From: Streptomyces sp. DvalAA-43
GTDB taxonomy: Bacteria; Actinomycetota; Actinomycetes; Streptomycetales; Streptomycetaceae
DNA length: 64,000 nt
Assembly (NCBI RefSeq): GCF_900091725.1
Contig: NZ_FMBW01000044.1
Location: 1 to 64,000, forward strand
Reading direction: 5' to 3'
Shown here: positions 59,328 to 64,000 of the stretch, piece by piece
Numbering within the stretch: the first letter of the stretch is position 1
Layout of the letters: the number at the start of each line of letters is the position of its first letter
Translations under genes and position numbers: made by a program
The notes under the pieces: generated by a model
The model's database searches: none
Told to the model about the DNA's origin: nothing
What the model saw: the letters and a program-made list of their open reading frames with translations, nothing else

Positions 59328-60755
59328 ATGTGGATGGGCATCGATCTCGGCACGCAGAGCGTCCGGGCGGTGGTGGCAGGAGACCGCGGCGAGATCCTCG
59401 GCAGCGGCTCGGCCCCGCTCACGGGCAGACGTGATGGCGTACGGCATGAGCAGCGGCCCGCCGACTGGTGGACGGCCGTGTGCGCGGCCACCCGGCAGGC
59501 GCTGCGCGACTGCCCCGCCCCGCGTGCGCTCGCCGTCTGCGCCACCTCCGGCACCGTGCTGCTCGGCGACCGGGAGGGGCGGCCGCTGACCCCGGGGGTG
59601 ATGTACGACGACGGGCGGGCCGTCGCGGAGGCGGCCAGGGCGAAGGCCCCGCCGAGCTGGGCGCTGCCCAAGGTGATGTGGCTGCTGACGGAGTACGGGG
59701 GAGGGGCGGGCGACGCCGTACGGGTGATGCACCAGGCCGATCTGGTCCTGGCCCGGCTCGCCGGGACGCCGCTGCCCACCGATTCCAGCCATGCCCTGAA
59801 GACCGGCTACGACCTGGAGCGGGACGACTGGCCGCGGCGGAGGTTCGGGAGGCTGGGCCTGCCCGACGGGCTGTTCCCGGACGTGGTGCGGCCGGGCACC
59901 AGGATCGGTGAGGTGGGGCGGGTGGCGGCGGAGGAGACCGGGATCCCGGCGGGCACCGCCATCGTGGCCGGGATGACGGACGGGTGCGCGGCGCAGCTCG
60001 CCTCCGGCTCGCTCAACGTCGGCTCCTGGAACGCGGTGCTCGGCACGACGCTGGTCCTCAAGGGGGTCACCTCGTCCCCGGTCGAGGACCCGGCCGGGGT
60101 CGTCTACAACCATCGCGCGCCGGACGGGAGCTGGCTGCCGGGCGGGGCCTCCGGGGTCGGCGGCGGGGTGCTGACGGCCGCCTTCCCGGCGGTGGACCCG
60201 ATCCGCATGGACGCGCTGGCCCGCGCCCACGAGCCGGCGCGGGTGGTGGCGTATCCGCTGGTGGCGACGGGGGAGCGGTTCCCCTTCGTGGCACCGGAGG
60301 CCACCGGGTTCCTGCTCGGCGAGCCCGCCTCCGAGGCCGAGCACTGGCTGGCCCTGCTGACCGGCGTGGGCCTGGTCGAACGGCTCTGCTTCGACTACCT
60401 CGACCTGCTCGGCGCCCAGAACCACGGTCGGCTCACCCTCACCGGCGGCGCGGCCCGCAGCGGCTACTGGAGCCGGCTGCGCGCCGACATCCTGGGCCGG
60501 CCCGTGGCCATCCCGCGGTACAGCGAGCCCGCCCTCGGCATGGCGATCCTCGCCGCGTACGGGGCAGGGCCCGGGACCAGCCTGATCAGGACGGCGGGTG
60601 CGATGGTGCGGCTGCGCCACGTGCTGCACCCGCACCCGGTGCGCACGGCGTGGTACACCGAGCCGTACCTCACTCTGGTGGACGAACTGGAGCGACGCGG
60701 CTGGCTCCCCGGCCCGGTCGCCGCCCACGCCCGGACCCGAACGGAGCGGCCATGA
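59328..60755 (+). CDS. FGGY-family carbohydrate kinase (kinase 2 of sugar locus)
   Basis: 475-residue FGGY kinase: MGIDLGTQSVRAVVAGDRGEILGSGSAPL (about 3-30), AVCATSGTVLLGD (about 75), YDDGRAVAEA (about 100), AGMTDGCAAQLASGSLNVGSWNAVLGTTLVLKG (about 215-245) and LTLTGGAARSGYWSRLRADILGRPV (about 375-400, ATP site). By motif it groups with xylulose- or autoinducer-2-kinase-like FGGY proteins; the sugar is unknown. ATG 59328 has AGAGGGGACCGAT upstream. Its TGA overlaps the ATG of a 22-codon ORF. It is probably a co-regulated divergent partner of the ABC operon. Confidence 0.9.
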   Translation: MWMGIDLGTQSVRAVVAGDRGEILGSGSAPLTGRRDGVRHEQRPADWWTAVCAATRQALRDCPAPRALAVCATSGTVLLGDREGRPLTPGVMYDDGRAVAEAARAKAPPSWALPKVMWLLTEYGGGAGDAVRVMHQADLVLARLAGTPLPTDSSHALKTGYDLERDDWPRRRFGRLGLPDGLFPDVVRPGTRIGEVGRVAAEETGIPAGTAIVAGMTDGCAAQLASGSLNVGSWNAVLGTTLVLKGVTSSPVEDPAGVVYNHRAPDGSWLPGGASGVGGGVLTAAFPAVDPIRMDALARAHEPARVVAYPLVATGERFPFVAPEATGFLLGEPASEAEHWLALLTGVGLVERLCFDYLDLLGAQNHGRLTLTGGAARSGYWSRLRADILGRPVAIPRYSEPALGMAILAAYGAGPGTSLIRTAGAMVRLRHVLHPHPVRTAWYTEPYLTLVDELERRGWLPGPVAAHARTRTERP

Positions 60756-60820
60756 CGCCCCGGAACGGGACCCGGAACCGAACCCGAACTCGAACTCGAA
60801 CTCGAACGGAGAGACCATGA
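60752..60820 (+). CDS. 22-codon linking ORF between kinase and phosphatase, from a junction duplication
   Basis: ATG 60752 overlaps the kinase stop (ATGA), and its own TGA (60818-60820) overlaps the phosphatase ATG (60817). The peptide is a run of Thr-Arg pairs ending RTERP, the same ending as the kinase (ARTRTERP). The DNA holds five tandem hexamers close to CGAACT (60779-60808). Translation would couple kinase and phosphatase; the peptide itself is probably without function. Confidence 0.45.
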   Translation: MTPRNGTRNRTRTRTRTRTERP

Positions 60821-61521
60821 CCAGGAGCCCGGCCACCCTGCTGCTCGCCCGTCACGGGCAGACCGTCTGGCACGCGGAGAACCGCTACGCCGGGGTGAGC
60901 GACATCGCCCTCACCGACGAGGGCCGCCGCCAGGCCCGGCAGCTGGGCGACTGGGCGGCCCGGAACGGCGTCGACGCGATCTGGACGTCCACGCTCAGCC
61001 GGGCGATCGAGACCGCGCGCCCCGCGTGCGAGGCGCTCGGCCTCACCCCCCGGCGCGCACACGAGCTGCGCGAATGCGACTTCGGCGAGGTGGAGGGGCG
61101 CACCCTGGCGGAATTCGCGGCCGGGCAGCCGGAGCGGGCCCGGGAGTACCGCGCCGACCCGGTGGCCCATCCCTTTCCCGGGGCCGAGGACCCCCGGGCC
61201 GCGGCGGCCCGGGGAGCGGCGGCGCTGCGCCGGATCGCGGCGGGGCATCCGGGGCAGCGGGTGCTGGTCGTCGCGCACAACACCCTGCTGCGGCTGGTCC
61301 TGTGCGAACTGCTGTCGATCCCGCTGGGCGCCTACCGCCGGGTCTTCCCCCGGCTGCTGAACGGGGCGGTGAGCGAGCTGAGGATCGGGGAGCAGGGCGG
61401 TGCGCTGCTCTCCCTCAACGTGCCCTGCGCGCCGGACACGCTCAACGTGCCCTGCGCGCCGGAGGCTCCCGGCGCCCCCGGAGCCCCGGACGCGCCCCCC
61501 GTACCGGGCGTCAGCCCTTGA
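60817..61521 (+). CDS. Histidine phosphatase (phosphoglycerate mutase-like)
   Basis: 234-residue histidine phosphatase superfamily protein: RHGQTVWHAENRYAGVSDIALTDEGRRQA (RHG motif about 13-41), TSTLSRAIETARP (about 58), HELRECDFGEVEGRT (Glu, about 82) and VVAHNTLLRLVLCELL (second His, about 150). More likely a phosphatase for a sugar phosphate of the locus than glycolytic mutase. The C-terminus has a Pro/Ala-rich repeat (LNVPCAPDT/LNVPCAPEA). ATG 60817 has CGGAGAGACC upstream. Its end overlaps the convergent permease by 11 bp. Confidence 0.88.
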   Translation: MTRSPATLLLARHGQTVWHAENRYAGVSDIALTDEGRRQARQLGDWAARNGVDAIWTSTLSRAIETARPACEALGLTPRRAHELRECDFGEVEGRTLAEFAAGQPERAREYRADPVAHPFPGAEDPRAAAARGAAALRRIAAGHPGQRVLVVAHNTLLRLVLCELLSIPLGAYRRVFPRLLNGAVSELRIGEQGGALLSLNVPCAPDTLNVPCAPEAPGAPGAPDAPPVPGVSP

Positions 61522-62935
61522 CGGACGCCGCCCGCCGCTGCCGTACGACACCGACGGCGCAGAGCACCAGGGTCATCGCGCCGGTCGCCACCAGCTGGTC
61601 ACGGGTGTCCGGCTGGCGGAGCATCAGGAAGAAGATGCCTGCCATGGCGAGGAGCGCCACCACCGTCAGGAACGGGAAGAACCACATCCGTACCACCAGC
61701 AGCTCCGGCGCCACGCGCTCCAGCCGGGTGCGCAGGATCAGATGGGAGACGGCGATGAAGATCCAGACGACCAGGATCACCGCGCCGATCATGTTGAGCA
61801 GCCACGGGAACACGTCGTCGGGGCGCCAGTAGCTGAGCAGCACGCACAGGAAGCCGAACACGGACGAGACCAGGACCGCGGTGCGCGGGACGCCCGAGGA
61901 GATCCGGCCGAGCCGCTTCGGGCCCTGGCCGCGGCCGACCAGCGAACAGGCCATCCGCGAGGCGCCGTAGATGTTGGCGTTCATCGCGGAGAGCAGGGCG
62001 ATCAGGATGACCACGTTCATGATCTCGGCCGCGCCGCTGATGCCGAGGTGGTCCAGGGCCGCGTAGAACGGGCCGACCTCCACGACCTTCGGGTCGTCCC
62101 ACGGGACGAGGGTGACGACGACCGCCATCGAGCCGACGTAGAAGAGCGCGATCCGCCACATCGCCGTCCGCACGGCCCTGGCGACCCCCTGCACCGGGTT
62201 CTCGGACTCGGCCGCGGCGATGGTGACGGTCTCCAGACCGCCGTACGCGAAGACGGAGGCGAGCAGTCCGATCACCAGGCCCTCGGAGCCGTTCGGCAGG
62301 AAGCCGCCCTCACCGCTGAGATTCGCGGTGCCGGGGGCCTCCGTACCGGGCAGCACGCCCAGGATCGCCAGTACGCCGAGGACCAGGAAGAGCGAGATCG
62401 CCACGACCTTGAGGGCGGCGAACCAGAACTCGAACTCGCCGAACTTCGTCACCGAGGCCAGGTTGGTGCCCAGGAAGACCACCATGAACAGCGCGACCCA
62501 GGCCCACTCCGGGGTGCCGGGCAGCCAGCCGGTGACGATCTTCGCGGCGCCGATGCCCTCCAGGCCGACGGCGACACAGAGCAGCACCCAGAAGGCCCAG
62601 CCCGCGGTGAACCCCGCCCACGGCCCGATCGCCCGCTCCGCGTGCACGGAGAAGGAGCCGGAGGCCGGGTTCGCCGCCGACATCTCGCCGAGCATGCGCA
62701 TCACGAGCATGACCAGCAGCCCGGAGACGGCGTACGCGACGATGATCGACGGTCCGGCGGCGGCGATGCCCGCGCCCGAGCCGACGAAGAGTCCGGCGCC
62801 GATGACACCGCCGAGGGCGATCATCGACAGATGGCGCTGCTTGAGCCCGTGGGTGAGAGCCGAATCGGCCCCGGCGTCGGAGACGGCGGCCGGGGAGCCG
62901 GTGGGGGGAGACACGGAATTCCGCGACATGAACAA
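61511..62935 (-). CDS. APC-family amino-acid permease
   Basis: 474-residue amino-acid permease with about twelve helices. The first carries MIALGGVIGAGLFVGSGAGIAAAGPSIIVAYAVSG, and GEMSAANPASGSFSVHAERAIGPWAGFTAGWAFW follows, typical of the AAT/GabP/CycA group. It moves a neutral or gamma-amino acid by proton symport; the substrate is unknown. The N-terminal 30 residues are soluble. ATG 62935 is used. It overlaps the phosphatase gene by 11 bp at the 3' end. Confidence 0.92.
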   Translation of the reverse strand: MFMSRNSVSPPTGSPAAVSDAGADSALTHGLKQRHLSMIALGGVIGAGLFVGSGAGIAAAGPSIIVAYAVSGLLVMLVMRMLGEMSAANPASGSFSVHAERAIGPWAGFTAGWAFWVLLCVAVGLEGIGAAKIVTGWLPGTPEWAWVALFMVVFLGTNLASVTKFGEFEFWFAALKVVAISLFLVLGVLAILGVLPGTEAPGTANLSGEGGFLPNGSEGLVIGLLASVFAYGGLETVTIAAAESENPVQGVARAVRTAMWRIALFYVGSMAVVVTLVPWDDPKVVEVGPFYAALDHLGISGAAEIMNVVILIALLSAMNANIYGASRMACSLVGRGQGPKRLGRISSGVPRTAVLVSSVFGFLCVLLSYWRPDDVFPWLLNMIGAVILVVWIFIAVSHLILRTRLERVAPELLVVRMWFFPFLTVVALLAMAGIFFLMLRQPDTRDQLVATGAMTLVLCAVGVVRQRRAASVKG

Positions 62936-63360
62936 GCTCTGTTCGGTAGGTGATACGTGGGGGGACGTGCGCGGACAGTCTGGGCACGCGCCCCGGCGAC
63001 GGGGAACCGTTGTCCGCTATACGGGCACGATGCTCACACAAGGTGCACACCCGGACACGGGGAGGGCGCCGCCGGCCGATCCGGGCCGGAGCCGGTACGG
63101 AGTCGGCAGGGGGCCCGTGTGGAATTGGTGAGACCCTACAGTCCCTCCCGGTGGCGCTTCCCCGCCGAATCCGAGCCGCTCCGCCCCCACCTCAGTGACG
63201 AGTGTCACGCCACCGCGTGATTGCGTACCGGCCTTTGTGTGAACCCCACCAAGGCCTCGGTCGTCGCTTTGTGGGCCACGGATGGTGATCGGGCGTTAAC
63301 CCGTGGGCTAACGTCGGCCTCAGTCTGTCCCCCACCTGCCCTCACCCCCGCGGAGTCCCG
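62936..63360. other. Divergent intergenic region, amino-acid permease / bioY
   Basis: 425 bp that hold promoters for both genes. The clear element is the palindrome at 63295-63312. Translated frames in this stretch lack a Shine-Dalgarno and family resemblance. Confidence 0.45.
63295..63312. promoter_or_regulatory. Putative operator of bioY
   Basis: GTTAACCCGTGGGCTAAC: 8-bp arms with one mismatch around GT, 48 bp before the bioY start. Position and symmetry suit a biotin-responsive regulator site (BirA- or BioQ-like), but it does not clearly match a known consensus. Confidence 0.55.
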
Positions 63361-63957
63361 ATGAGCACTGCTGCCGCCGCCCCTGCCCGCACCGGAGCGG
63401 TCCTCGCCGACCTGCTGCCCGCCGCCAGGCACCGTTACGCCGTCGACACGGCCCTGGTCCTCGGTGGCGCCGCGCTCACCGGCATCGCCGCCCAGATCGC
63501 CGTGCCGGTCCCCGGCTCCCCGGTCCCGGTCACCGGCCAGACCTTCGCCGCGCTCCTCGTCGGCACCGCGCTCGGTGCCCGCCGCGGCTTCCTCTCCCTC
63601 GCGGTGTACGCGCTGGTGGGCATGGCGGGCCTGCCGTGGTTCTCCGAGGGCGCCTCCGGAATGGGCTTCCCCTCCTTCGGCTACGTCCTCGGCATGCTGC
63701 TCGCCGCCTCCGTGGTCGGCGGCCTCGCCCGGCGCGGCGGCGACCGCTCCATGCTGCGCACCGCGGGCACGATGGTGCTGGGCTCCGCGATCATCTACGC
63801 GGTCGGCGTCCCGTACCTGGCACTGGTCACCGGCATGTCGGCGAGCGCCGCGATCGCGGCCGGCCTGGTGCCGTTCCTGCTCGGCGACGCGCTGAAGGCG
63901 GCGCTGGCCATGGGCGCGCTGCCTGCCGCCTGGAAGCTCATCGGCCGCCGGGGCTGA
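63361..63957 (+). CDS. bioY: Biotin transporter substrate-binding subunit BioY
   Basis: 198-residue ECF-transporter S component with about six helices. Family features include a hydrophobic core LVLGGAALTGIAAQIAVPVPGSPVPVTGQTFAALLVGTALGARRGFLSLAVYALVGMAGLPWF (about 33-95), a Gly-rich GFPSFGYVLGMLLAA and LVPFLLGDALKAALA near the C-terminus. It captures biotin and works alone or with EcfAT encoded elsewhere. No bioM/N genes adjoin it within the window. ATG 63361 is the natural start; the preceding purine run is weak. Confidence 0.93.
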   Translation: MSTAAAAPARTGAVLADLLPAARHRYAVDTALVLGGAALTGIAAQIAVPVPGSPVPVTGQTFAALLVGTALGARRGFLSLAVYALVGMAGLPWFSEGASGMGFPSFGYVLGMLLAASVVGGLARRGGDRSMLRTAGTMVLGSAIIYAVGVPYLALVTGMSASAAIAAGLVPFLLGDALKAALAMGALPAAWKLIGRRG

Positions 63958-64000
63958 CGCCGTAACTCCCCCCGAAGAGGCTCGCCGGGTCGTGACGCGA

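Noticed and set aside
62936..63360. Riboswitch upstream of bioY
   Set aside because: No biotin riboswitch class is known and no recognisable aptamer core was seen; the palindrome points to protein control.

Overview
The window is 64 kb of very GC-rich, gene-dense chromosome from an actinomycete, almost certainly a Streptomyces. This rests on strong third-position GC bias, many GTG starts, ATGA/GTGA gene overlaps, an XRE/DUF397/ATPase regulatory set, PknG and mycothiol-type enzymes. From recall, the gene content and order (csn operon, MscS, HNH protein, malQ, pepN, asd, S8 protease, second pepN, Rv2466c-like protein, sodF) resemble S. coelicolor SCO2633 to about SCO2666. No tRNA, rRNA, CRISPR array, transposase or large biosynthetic cluster was seen.

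Layout. (1) 1-5513, minus strand: glnX, glnH, a coiled-coil gene and pknG (cut by the window edge), an amino-acid-sensing kinase module. (2) 5863-12573, minus: a six-gene chitosan-oligosaccharide operon (csnR-E-F-G-H-K) with a visible promoter and a TAGGAAA/TTTCCTA operator. (3) 12793-20940: an MscS channel, an HNH endonuclease, a secreted GH84 protein with a changed catalytic pair, a small repeat peptide coupled to malQ, and a small membrane protein. (4) 21045-35655: LysR regulator and allantoicase, then two paralogous M1 aminopeptidases flanking asd, a large secreted S8 protease and an AbiEi/DUF559-like protein, then a mycothiol-linked oxidoreductase. (5) 35682-49397: a patchwork of small transport, redox and regulatory genes, with several divergent pairs that share palindromic operators and with several short tandem-repeat tracts. 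(6) 49535-50227: sodF with a Nur-type box. (7) 50305-61521: a large carbohydrate or polyol catabolic locus. It has a binding protein, two permeases, two different ATPases, a DeoR regulator, a D-2-hydroxyacid dehydrogenase, two FGGY kinases and a histidine phosphatase. Its substrate cannot be named from sequence. (8) 61511-63957: an APC amino-acid permease and bioY behind an 18-bp palindrome.

How the parts work together. Regions 2 and 7 are self-contained import-and-catabolise units, each with its own repressor. Region 1 probably links extracellular amino acids to PknG. Regions 3 and 4 supply extracellular glycan and protein degradation and intracellular peptide and glucan processing. The most unusual items are the GH84 Asp-to-Gln change, the repeat peptide before malQ, the duplicated gene junction that forms a 22-codon ORF between kinase and phosphatase, the heptanucleotide repeat before a hydrolase, and the uncharacterised two-ATPase/two-kinase sugar locus. 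Start codons were chosen by Shine-Dalgarno match, overlap with the upstream gene and family N-termini, and differ in places from the longest open frame.
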